Source of the DNA: Methanobacteriota archaeon
Lineage (GTDB): Archaea > Thermoplasmatota > Thermoplasmata > RBG-16-68-12
Length of the DNA: 8,407 bases
NCBI GenBank assembly: GCA_005878635.1
Contig: VBLS01000022.1
Span: 1-8,407 of the forward strand
Direction of reading: 5' to 3'
The stretch's first letter is position 1, and the number at the start of each line of letters is the position of its first letter. Position numbers and translations under genes: made by a program. The notes beneath the pieces were generated by a model. The model saw only the letters and a program-made list of their open reading frames with translations. It was not told where the DNA came from and searched no databases. Positions 1-6,247 of the stretch are shown piece after piece.

Positions 1-2076
1 ACTGTTAGCGTGATCGCTACGACCAGGCCACCCGGCCCGCTCTTCCTCGTGACCTTCATAGAAACGGGGCTACCGTCCGGGACGTCGTGGTCCGTCACCC
101 TGGATGACTTACTCAACAGGTCCACGACACCGACGATCACATTCTCCGGGCCGAATGGGACGTACTCCTTTGCGGTGGGGAGAATCCGCGGCGACACCGC
201 CTACTACTACGCCATCCCCGCCTCGGGATCGCTCGCGGTGAACGGGACCCCTGTGAGTGTCCCTGTCTCCTTCACGGCGGACACACGGGGCGGCACGGTC
301 GTGGCGACGGTTCCGACCGGGACCTATCCGCTGGCCGTAGCGTATGACAGCGGGAACGGGTACATCTACGTGACGAACCAGTACTCGAACAACGTCAGCG
401 TGATTAACGGGACGACCGTCGTAGCGTCAGTTGCCGTCGGGGTCTGGCCCGTTGGTGTGGCGTACGACGGCGGGAACGGGTACGTGTACGTGGCGAACTA
501 TGACTCGAACAACGTCAGCGTGATTGACGGGACGACCGTCGTGGCGTCAGTTGCGGTCGGGGCCTATCTCTTTGGTGTGGCGTATGACGACGGGAACGGG
601 TACATCTATGTGGCGAACCCCGGCTCGAACGCCGTGAGCGTAATCAATGGGACGGCGGTCGTCGCGACGCTTCCGGTCGGGAACCAGCCCTATGGGGTCG
701 GGTACGACAGCGGGAACGGGTACATTTACGTGGCGAGCAGTGGCTCGAACACCGTGCATGCAGTCTTCGGGACGGTGCTGGTTGGGTGGACTACGGTCGG
801 ATACGCTCCCTATGGCGTGGCGTATGACAGCGGGAACGGGTACGTCTACGTGACGAACCGGGACTCGAACGACGTCAGCGTGATCAATGGAACGACGGTC
901 GTGACTACGGTTCCAGTCGGGTCCCTTCCCCTTGGCGTGGCGTATGACAGCGGGAACGGGTACGTCTATGTGGCGAACAGCGGCTCGAACAACGTCAGCG
1001 TGATCTCCGGGACGACCGTCGTGGCGACGATTCCGGTCGGGAACATTCCCTACGGCGTGGCGTATGATAGCGAGAACGGGTACGTCTATGTGGCGAACAG
1101 CGGCTCGAACACCACGAGCGTGATCTCCACCACCACGCCGGGTCCGACGACGACCGCAACACTGGCAGGGACCGCCGGATCGGGTTCTTGGTTCGTCACC
1201 CCAGTGGGCGTCACTCTGACCGCCTCCGATGCGGCCAGCGTGATCGTCGCCACGAACTATTCCGTCGACGCAGGGACGTGGCAGGAGTACATGGCGCCCT
1301 TCACGGTCAGCGGGGACGGGAACCACACGGTCCAGTTCTACTCGGTGAACGCGGCCGGCTTCACGGAGTCCACGGAGACCTTGGCGATTCACATCGACAC
1401 GACGTCCCCGACCGCGTCGGCCGTACCTTCGGGCACGCAGGGCGGCGACGAGTGGTTCATCTCCCAGGCCACGGTCACTCTGAGCGCCTCCGATAGGACG
1501 AGCGGCGTGGGCTCGATCAGCTACAACCTCGACGGCGGCATGTGGACCGCGTACTCCGGGCCGATTACGCTCTCGGATGGGGCGCACACCCTCCTGTATG
1601 GCGCGACGGACGTCGCGGGGAACACAGCCAGCGTGAAGTCCCTCAGCGTGAGGGTCGACACAATCGCGCCTTCGTTGACCGACTTGACCCCTTCGGGCCG
1701 CGTCACCACGTCCGCGATTGACGTGACGTGGACGGGTTCGGACTCGGGATCGGGCATCGTGAGCTACGCGGTAAGCGTGGATGGCCGCGCCTTCCAGAAC
1801 GTAGCCCTGAACGAAAGTGTAATCCTTTCCCTTTCGGACGGCGCGCACACGATCACGGTCCGCGCAACGGACGCCGCCGGGAACACGCAGACGCAGACGA
1901 CGACGGTCACGGTCGACACGAACCTCTTTAGCTTCACCGGGCCGCTCGGCGGTCTCCCGACGATCGCCCTAATCACGATTATCGCGGTCGTCCCGGTCGC
2001 CCTGGTGTTCATCCGGAAGCGGAAGAGGCGCGTGTCCGCACCGCCGAAGCAGCCACGTGCGCCGCCGAACCCGTGA
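1..2076 (+). CDS. Membrane-anchored surface protein with YVTN beta-propeller and OmpL47/Ig-like modules (5' partial)
   Basis: The reading frame is open from base 1, so the GTG at 10 is probably not the true start and 691 residues of a longer protein are visible. Residues 19-30 (FIETGLPSGTSW) open a small beta-rich module common in Thermoplasmata surface proteins. Residues 101-380 are seven 40-residue blades of the form VGxxPxGVAYDSGNGYVYVA followed by NxxSNNVSVINGTT, the YVTN type, enough for one closed seven-bladed propeller. Residues about 381-465, 466-552 and 553-638 are three Ig-like/OmpL47-type modules, recognisable by 'YSVDAGTW', 'YNLDGGMW', DGAHT and 'ATDVAGNT'. Residues 652-671 form one hydrophobic helix followed by RKRKRR and a Pro-rich end, so the bulk should be outside the cell with a cytoplasmic tail. 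Many NGT/NVS sequons suggest glycosylation. The role is probably adhesion or cell-envelope structure; no catalytic motif is visible. The signal peptide must lie upstream. Confidence 0.85.
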   Translation, partial: TVSVIATTRPPGPLFLVTFIETGLPSGTSWSVTLDDLLNRSTTPTITFSGPNGTYSFAVGRIRGDTAYYYAIPASGSLAVNGTPVSVPVSFTADTRGGTVVATVPTGTYPLAVAYDSGNGYIYVTNQYSNNVSVINGTTVVASVAVGVWPVGVAYDGGNGYVYVANYDSNNVSVIDGTTVVASVAVGAYLFGVAYDDGNGYIYVANPGSNAVSVINGTAVVATLPVGNQPYGVGYDSGNGYIYVASSGSNTVHAVFGTVLVGWTTVGYAPYGVAYDSGNGYVYVTNRDSNDVSVINGTTVVTTVPVGSLPLGVAYDSGNGYVYVANSGSNNVSVISGTTVVATIPVGNIPYGVAYDSENGYVYVANSGSNTTSVISTTTPGPTTTATLAGTAGSGSWFVTPVGVTLTASDAASVIVATNYSVDAGTWQEYMAPFTVSGDGNHTVQFYSVNAAGFTESTETLAIHIDTTSPTASAVPSGTQGGDEWFISQATVTLSASDRTSGVGSISYNLDGGMWTAYSGPITLSDGAHTLLYGATDVAGNTASVKSLSVRVDTIAPSLTDLTPSGRVTTSAIDVTWTGSDSGSGIVSYAVSVDGRAFQNVALNESVILSLSDGAHTITVRATDAAGNTQTQTTTVTVDTNLFSFTGPLGGLPTIALITIIAVVPVALVFIRKRKRRVSAPPKQPRAPPNP
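301..1140 (+). repeat. Seven tandem 120-bp repeats encoding propeller blades
   Basis: The conserved core 'GCGTATGACAGCGGGAACGG' or a near copy recurs with its first base at 340, 460, 580, 700, 820, 940 and 1060, exactly every 120 bp with no indels. The second half of each unit carries variants of 'TACGTCTACGTGGCGAAC' and 'AACGTCAGCGTGAT'. The unit starting at 661 is the most divergent (its end encodes TVHAVFGTVLVGW), and the last unit decays into a Thr/Pro linker. Similarity at synonymous positions suggests recent duplication or gene conversion. There are no unique spacers, so this is a coding repeat and not a CRISPR array. Confidence 0.95.
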
Positions 2077-2222
2077 GGCTTGTCCACTTCCCCGAGGCGG
2101 ATGACGGACCTCGGACGTCCCCGGGGCTTAAGTATGTTCGTCATGGAGGAGCCTGGGGTTGACCGTGTGCACATTCGTTCCCCGTTGGGAGCACTATCTC
2201 CATAGGACTGCTGCAATTAGGC
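2077..2222. other. Intergenic gap with palindromes and an orphan TATA-like box
   Basis: This gap lies between the convergent surface-protein gene and recombinase remnant. It holds an inverted repeat CCGAGG (2092-2097) / CCTCGG (2109-2114), an 8-bp palindrome GGACGTCC (2113-2120) overlapping CCCCGGGG (2119-2126), and then GGCTTAAGTATG (2125-2136), which resembles an archaeal TATA box on the + strand. No convincing gene follows in that direction: the in-frame + strand ORF runs antisense to the recombinase remnant. The hairpin may help end transcription of the surface-protein gene, though no T-run follows it. Confidence 0.3.
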
Positions 2223-2519
2223 CTACTTTGGGAAACGCACTTCGGGCAACGCGACCGCCTGCTCGAACTCGGCGAGCGCCGATTCCGTTCGGATGCGCCT
2301 GTAGTAGATTTCGGTCGTCCGGTGACCCAGCGCCCGACTCACCGCCTCGATGGAGACGTTGTGGTCCTTTGCTACTTGGGCGAAGGTGGACCGAAAAGTC
2401 CTCAGATGGAACTCCACGCCGCTCTCGTGTTCCAAACGTCTCTGTTTTGGTTTGAACGCAGCGTATAGACCTGACTCGCATAGGGCTTCGCGTGACACTA
2501 GTAGCCTCGCCTCGACCAA
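2223..2519 (-). pseudogene. Tyrosine recombinase/integrase, C-terminal remnant
   Basis: The 98-residue frame matches only the C-terminal catalytic part of an archaeal XerA/phage-type tyrosine recombinase: 'LRTFRSTFAQVAKDHNVSIE' then 'AVSRALGHRTTEIYYRRI' and 'ALAEFEQAV'. The RTFR at 40-43 fits the HxxR box with Arg in place of His. GH is at 65-66 and the nucleophile candidates are Tyr72/Tyr73. The N-terminal core-binding domain, the first catalytic Arg box and the hairpin Lys are missing; full proteins of this family run to roughly 280-400 residues. The only start in frame is a TTG at 2519 that lies inside the neighbouring membrane-protein gene and has no ribosome binding site. GH-to-Tyr spacing is a few residues shorter than usual (GHxxTKTTExYY in relatives), hinting at a small internal deletion. 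It is most likely a decayed trace of an integrated element. Confidence 0.75.
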
Positions 2520-2766
2520 CGCCGCAGCACGAACAGGTACAGGAACACCCCCACCGGGATCGTCACGACTCCTCCAAGCAAAGTTGCCTGGGTCCAGCCG
2601 TACAGGAGTGCGTTCCGACTGAGGATGAGGAGGGCCGCCACGGCCACGACCGTAGCGAGGGCGATTCTCCTTCGAAGACTCACCGTCTTCGGTGGCACGG
2701 AGGGGTCACCTTGGCTGTGAAGAGCATCTCGCGCACTTCCTCGAGAAGGCCAGAGGGGGTGGGCAT
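2498..2766 (-). CDS. Small two-helix membrane protein, apparently split by a -1 frame change
   Basis: The C-terminal part (2498 to about 2698) encodes a basic LRRR stretch, a helix 'RIALATVVAVAALLIL', 'LLYGWTQ', a second helix 'GGVVTIPVGVFLYLFVL' and a basic end RRWSRRGY. In that frame the only ATG is at 2794 and would add an unconvincing N-terminus. In the neighbouring frame an ATG at 2766 gives 'MPTPSGLLEEVREMLFTAKV' TPP, an amphipathic, protein-like sequence that runs on into CHRRR and stops at 2680. Reading base 2698 twice joins TPP to VPPKTVSLRRR, giving an 89-residue protein. Alternatives are a 28-residue leader ORF whose TGA overlaps a GTG start at 2683 (GTGA, translational coupling, 62-residue product), or simple initiation at 2794. 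It lies 80 nt after the glycerate kinase on the same strand. I do not recognise a function. Confidence 0.5.
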
Positions 2767-2824
2767 GGGGCCTCGCGAACGCGTGATCGTTCATGAGACT
2801 TTGTCAAGCAATTCGGCTTAGGTC

Positions 2825-2837
2825 GCGCGGGCCGCGC
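2825..2837. terminator. GC palindrome just downstream of glycerate kinase
   Basis: GCGCGG-G-CCGCGC is a perfect inverted repeat nine bases beyond the kinase stop codon. As RNA it could form a 5-bp stem with a three-base loop. No T-run follows on the minus strand, so a terminator role is only a guess; it may be chance in GC-rich DNA. Confidence 0.2.
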
Positions 2838-2846
2838 AAGGCCGTT

Positions 2847-4274
2847 TCAGCCATGCACCCGCAATCTTCGAGCAGGTGGCCTTGAGCGGGGATTTCGTCG
2901 AGTTTTTGACGTTCCCGGCCTACGACCGGACCGGCTGGGCGGCCCGCGGCCCCGCCGATCTCGGCGGCGAGCGAGGAGGATCAGGAGGTCGGCGACGTTC
3001 GTCCCAGTGGGACCGGTGACGATCAGGTCGCCGAGGGCGCGGAAGAACGCGTAGGAATTGTTCTCGCGGAGGAAGTCCTCCGGATCGAGTCCCAGCGTCC
3101 GCGCCCTCGCCAGCGTGTCCCCATCGACGATCGCACCCGCCGCCTCCGTATTTCCATCGATTCCATCCGTGCCGCACGAGAGGAGCACGGCATGCCTCCC
3201 CTCAATCGCGGGTGCGGCAGAGAGGACAAGTTCCTGATTGCGACCTCCCCGTCCCCCTCCGACGACTCGGACCGTGGTCTCTCCGCCCGCGACGACTCCG
3301 ATCGCGGCGGCATCGGGAGCCCACTCCAATGCGTGCGATGAAAAGGACGGCCCGACCTTCCTCGCCTCGCCTTCGACAGAAGTCGACCAGAGGCGCACAC
3401 GATATCCGCGTCGGCGGGCTTCCTTCATTGCTGCACGGCAGGCGAGAGACAGGTCTGCGACGATCAGATTGTGGACTCGCCGCCGGACGGATTGCTCGAG
3501 CTTCGGCTCGGCCGGCGCAGCCTCCAACCTCGTACGGACCGTCGGAGGCATTTCTTCCCAGAGACCGTGTGTACGAAGGACTTGCATCGCCCGTGCCCCC
3601 CGGGAGGATTCGATCGCGGTGGGCCCCGATCCGATGTCCTCGATTGGATTGCCGACGATGTCCGACACGATCAGCCCGACCACGGTCGCTCCTCGAGCTG
3701 CCGCGCGGGCGGCGAGGCGGCCCCCCTTCACAAGAGAGAGCCCTTTCCGGACCTCGTTGACGTCCCGGATCGGAAGGCCGCTCCGGAGGAGGGATCCATA
3801 CGCCAGGCGGAGGTCCTCGAGAGGGATGGGGCTCGCCTCGAACATCGCTGAGGCCCCGCCGGAGACGAGGACGAGTAGGAGATTGTCTCGGCCTAGGCGG
3901 TCGACCAGTTGGAGCGCGGCCTCGCCCGCCGCCAGGCTTCCCTCATCGGGCAGGGGATGAGACCCCACGAACGAGCGAATCCGGTCCATCGGAATGTCAT
4001 TCGGCGGTCGGTTCGAAGCCAAGATTCCGGAGGCGATGGGCAACTTTCCGAGGGCGGCGCGTGCCATGGGAACGGCGGCTTTGCCGACCGCAAGAAGATG
4101 GATCCGATGACCCTGTAGACGAAACGAACGCCCTGGCGTCTCTAAGGTTCGGCCCCGAACCCGAAGCGCACTTCCGACAAGCCGTTCCGGATCGATCGCG
4201 CCTAGCGCGGCGGCCAAGCACGCGAGTGCGTCCTGCCGAAGGTCCTGAAGGCTCTCATCGTTGACTTTGCTCAA
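2847..4274 (-). CDS. Glycerate 2-kinase (DUF4147 + MOFRL family)
   Basis: A cytoplasmic enzyme that phosphorylates D-glycerate with ATP to 2-phosphoglycerate (EC 2.7.1.165 type), as in the non-phosphorylative Entner-Doudoroff route of Thermoplasma-like archaea and in glycolate/glycerate use. From a TTG at 4274 it has 475 residues. The DUF4147 domain (about 10-250) shows AVGKAAVPMA (62-71), LVLVSGGASAMFEA (134-147), 'DVNEVRKGLSLVKGGRLA' (171-188) and 'LIVSDIVGNPIEDIGSGPT' (201-219). The MOFRL domain (about 320-433) shows VAGGETTVRV (328-337), GGRNQELVLSA (343-353), SCGTDGIDGNTEAAGAIVDG (366-385) and LIVTGPTGTNVADL (417-430). There is no ATG in the frame upstream of the conserved N-terminus; GTG codons about 75-95 nt farther upstream are alternatives. 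The family normally ends just after NVADLLILL, but here about 40 Arg/Pro-rich residues follow. It lies 176 nt after the permease on the same strand; that gap shows no clear promoter or Shine-Dalgarno site. Confidence 0.9.
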   Translation of the reverse strand: MSKVNDESLQDLRQDALACLAAALGAIDPERLVGSALRVRGRTLETPGRSFRLQGHRIHLLAVGKAAVPMARAALGKLPIASGILASNRPPNDIPMDRIRSFVGSHPLPDEGSLAAGEAALQLVDRLGRDNLLLVLVSGGASAMFEASPIPLEDLRLAYGSLLRSGLPIRDVNEVRKGLSLVKGGRLAARAAARGATVVGLIVSDIVGNPIEDIGSGPTAIESSRGARAMQVLRTHGLWEEMPPTVRTRLEAAPAEPKLEQSVRRRVHNLIVADLSLACRAAMKEARRRGYRVRLWSTSVEGEARKVGPSFSSHALEWAPDAAAIGVVAGGETTVRVVGGGRGGRNQELVLSAAPAIEGRHAVLLSCGTDGIDGNTEAAGAIVDGDTLARARTLGLDPEDFLRENNSYAFFRALGDLIVTGPTGTNVADLLILLARRRDRRGRGPPSRSGRRPGTSKTRRNPRSRPPARRLRVHG

Positions 4275-4450
4275 GCGCTTCAAGCCTTCCAAAGAGGGCC
4301 AATCTCGAGGCCCAGCGCCGCCCGACTCAGCCCCTCGTTTTTTCACGAGCTTTGCCACGGCGTTGTCCCAAAGCCCGAGCCTACTCAAGCCTTCCGGCCT
4401 CAAGCTGCGGTGTCCTGTCCGCGACCTCTCGGGTCGAGCTCCGCGCGGCC

Positions 4451-5992
4451 TTAGAACGTGACGAGCGGTTTGCCCGTCAGTTCGTTGACTGCGAAGTTGA
4501 TGAAGAAGAACCCGAAGAAGACCACGTTGAGGAGCAACACGATGTAGGACCACCACCGAAGCCGCGCCACCTTCGGTAGCCGCCGGTTCAGGTAGATTAC
4601 CGCGAACGGCATGATCATCGCAGGAAGATTCGAAAAGTTCGCGGAGACCTGGATCAGCCGGAAAGGTGGAAGGAGGAACAGGAATCCGGTGATCGCCCCG
4701 GCAAGTAACAGCAGGAACGGGTAGTAGAACCGCCGTGGATTCCCCTGCGTGAACCGCCGGAACCGGGCGCTGATCGCGTGGGCGCCGTCGACGAACTGTC
4801 GGCTGAGAAGGTCGAACACGCCAAGCTGCGTGCTGAAGAGGATGAAGAAGCCCACGACCAACGCCCAGGTCCGCAAGAACGGACCGAAATGAACCCCGAG
4901 CTGGTCGGCAGCATACGTGGGGATGTTGAGATCCGTGACCGGGACACCGGAGGTCTGGCGGAGCTGATAGACGATCATCGTGGGGAGCATCATGCCGAAG
5001 AGCGCGCCGACGAAGAAGACGGCCCACTGGTCGATGAGGAGGTACTTGAACCAACGTTTCCAGCGGGAGATGTTCTTCGGGTCTTCCGGGAAAATCATGC
5101 CGGAGGGCCGCACCTCCTCTTGCTTGCCGCCTACGAGGCCCGCGATATACCCGACCCGGTGGCCCATCCCGTACCCTTTGTCCCGATAGTAGCTGATCGC
5201 CACGTAGTTCAGGCCGGAGGCGAGGGCCGTGAAGCCCGCCAGCGCACCGAGATTGGTCGCGCTCGTGCCCGACGGCGGAGCGGCGGGGATCACGAGGGAG
5301 GCGAAGGAACTGCCCCAGACGGTCGCGGGGACCACGATGATCGCGATGATGGCGACCGAGACGAGGATGAACACCACCATGATCCAGTTCGCGATCTCCA
5401 GGGTTCGGGAGATCTTCTTGCCGAACAGAGTGATGACGAACACGACGAGGAGGAGCCCAGCCCCTAGCGCCTTGACGGTCGGGAGCTCCGCGGCCGTCCG
5501 TGCGCGCCCAAAGATGAGCGGGAAGAGACTCTCCCCCGCGTTGGCCGCCCAGCCCCCCCAGATGAAGGCGAGGTAGAACAGGCCGACCGCAAGGGGGGTC
5601 CAGAGGATGAATCCCGGAGGCACGCGGCCGAAGGCGACGACGGGGGCTTCGCCGGTGGCGACCGTAAAGCGTCCGAGCTCGACATTGTAGAACACCTGTA
5701 ACAAGGCGGAGACGAGGACGACCCAACCGATCCCGACGAAGCCGCCCGCCCCGCCGACCGTCCGAGGCCCGACGAGCCACTCCCCACTCCCGATGGAAAT
5801 CCCGAGGGCGATCATGCTTGGCCCCAGGACGTACAGGACCAATTGCTTGGGACCGATCCGGCCCTTGATATGGAAGACCTCTTCCGGCTCCGGCAAGTCG
5901 GTAACGGGCAGCGGAGGACGACTCACGCCGATCTGCACGAACTCGCCGGTCACAACCTCCTTCTTCGGTTCTCCCTCCATCATTTCAACCAT
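4451..5992 (-). CDS. Nramp-like (SLC11-related, APC fold) permease without the canonical metal site
   Basis: The 513-residue protein has a cytosolic N-terminus of about 48 residues with a Pro-rich LPVTDLPEPEEVF segment, then about eleven hydrophobic helices (roughly 51-69, 85-104, 132-150, 178-190, 202-223, 246-268, 322-345, 374-397, 425-443, 452-468, 480-500), the size and pattern of Nramp transporters. Helix 1 reads 'LGPSMIALGISIGSGEW' (57-72 region), with GSGEW where classical Nramps have DPGN. The segment around helix 6 reads 'TALASGLNYVAISYYRDK' instead of the MPH motif. 'NVELGRFTVATGE' (103-115) matches a conserved stretch of a divergent prokaryotic Nramp-like clade often annotated simply as Nramp family. 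The substrate is therefore open: metal ion or, given the neighbours, an organic acid. The ATG at 5992 is preferred over the TTG at 6010 because AGGAGG sits 7 nt upstream of it. It is divergent from the FAD oxidase and upstream of glycerate kinase. Confidence 0.75.
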   Translation of the reverse strand: MVEMMEGEPKKEVVTGEFVQIGVSRPPLPVTDLPEPEEVFHIKGRIGPKQLVLYVLGPSMIALGISIGSGEWLVGPRTVGGAGGFVGIGWVVLVSALLQVFYNVELGRFTVATGEAPVVAFGRVPPGFILWTPLAVGLFYLAFIWGGWAANAGESLFPLIFGRARTAAELPTVKALGAGLLLVVFVITLFGKKISRTLEIANWIMVVFILVSVAIIAIIVVPATVWGSSFASLVIPAAPPSGTSATNLGALAGFTALASGLNYVAISYYRDKGYGMGHRVGYIAGLVGGKQEEVRPSGMIFPEDPKNISRWKRWFKYLLIDQWAVFFVGALFGMMLPTMIVYQLRQTSGVPVTDLNIPTYAADQLGVHFGPFLRTWALVVGFFILFSTQLGVFDLLSRQFVDGAHAISARFRRFTQGNPRRFYYPFLLLLAGAITGFLFLLPPFRLIQVSANFSNLPAMIMPFAVIYLNRRLPKVARLRWWSYIVLLLNVVFFGFFFINFAVNELTGKPLVTF

Positions 5993-5999
5993 GGAGCTT

Positions 6000-6005
6000 C
6001 CTCCT
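6000..6005 (-). promoter_or_regulatory. Shine-Dalgarno site of the permease gene
   Basis: AGGAGG on the minus strand lies 7 nt before the ATG at 5992 and decides that start. It is the only strong Shine-Dalgarno sequence found next to a gene start in the window, so this gene should have a leadered transcript. Confidence 0.75.
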
Positions 6006-6087
6006 GTCAACCCTGACGCGAGAGGCGGACACGCAGAGGCTTCGCCGAACCGAACGGACCGAAGGCGAACCCCGAGTGGACGGGCAA

Positions 6088-6120
6088 AGCCGCCTCTCCC
6101 CCGCCGGGGGAAGGCGTGCT
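6088..6120. repeat. Long inverted repeat in the divergent intergenic region
   Basis: CGCCT (6091-6095) pairs with AGGCG (6112-6116) and TCCCCC (6097-6102) with GGGGGA (6106-6111), with C6096 bulged and loop GCC. AGC (6088-6090) can add three pairs with GCT (6118-6120) if T6117 bulges. That is 11 to 14 bp, very GC-rich. It sits about 95 nt upstream of the permease ATG and about 130 nt upstream of the oxidase ATG, so it could be a leader RNA structure for the permease or a shared operator. Confidence 0.55.
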
Positions 6121-6176
6121 ACTACTTGACTCCCATGGTTCACATCGAACTCCACGCGTGATGCGAGGGCCTTCGG

Positions 6177-6192
6177 AGCCCCGAGAGGGGCT
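6177..6192. repeat. Perfect 6-bp hairpin with GAGA loop upstream of the oxidase
   Basis: AGCCCC (6177-6182), GAGA (6183-6186) and GGGGCT (6187-6192) form a perfect stem with a GNRA-type loop. It is about 20 nt upstream of the putative TATA box of the FAD oxidase, a position suited to a transcription factor dyad site. If it is transcribed from an earlier promoter it would instead be an RNA hairpin. Confidence 0.4.
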
Positions 6193-6213
6193 GTGGGTCA
6201 AGCCGGTTCCGAG

Positions 6214-6222
6214 CCTTTTAGG
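6214..6222 (+). promoter_or_regulatory. Putative archaeal TATA box of the FAD oxidase gene
   Basis: CCTTTTAGG is the most AT-rich hexamer-scale patch in the upstream region. Its centre lies about 30 nt before the ATG at 6248, so a start of transcription about 25 nt downstream would give a leaderless or nearly leaderless mRNA, which fits the lack of a Shine-Dalgarno site there. The match to the archaeal consensus is imperfect. Confidence 0.4.
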
Positions 6223-6247
6223 CGCTTTGGCAGCTTTCCACGTAGGG

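Noticed and set aside
301..1140. CRISPR array
   Set aside because: The repeats are 120 bp, contiguous and in coding frame, with no unique spacers.
547..1848. A 433-codon open frame antisense to the propeller gene
   Set aside because: It mirrors the 120-bp repeats of the plus-strand gene, is very rich in Arg/His/Val and has no recognisable domain; it is a by-product of high GC and repeat periodicity.
2223..2519. An SSV-type split integrase with an att site in a tRNA gene
   Set aside because: No tRNA gene or att-like direct repeat is visible nearby, and the fragment looks truncated rather than cut at an att site.
4275..5780. Upstream continuation of the kinase frame to position 5780
   Set aside because: It overlaps the permease in another frame on the same strand and reads as Arg/Pro/Gly-rich low-complexity sequence; the kinase family homology begins only near 4250.
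5993..6010. TTG 6010 as the permease start
   Set aside because: The AGGAGG at 6005-6000 lies between that codon and ATG 5992 and is ideally spaced for the ATG.
6116..6247. A 44-residue N-terminal extension of the oxidase from TTG 6116
   Set aside because: The segment is not protein-like, crosses the intergenic hairpin and the likely TATA box, and the family start matches the ATG at 6248.
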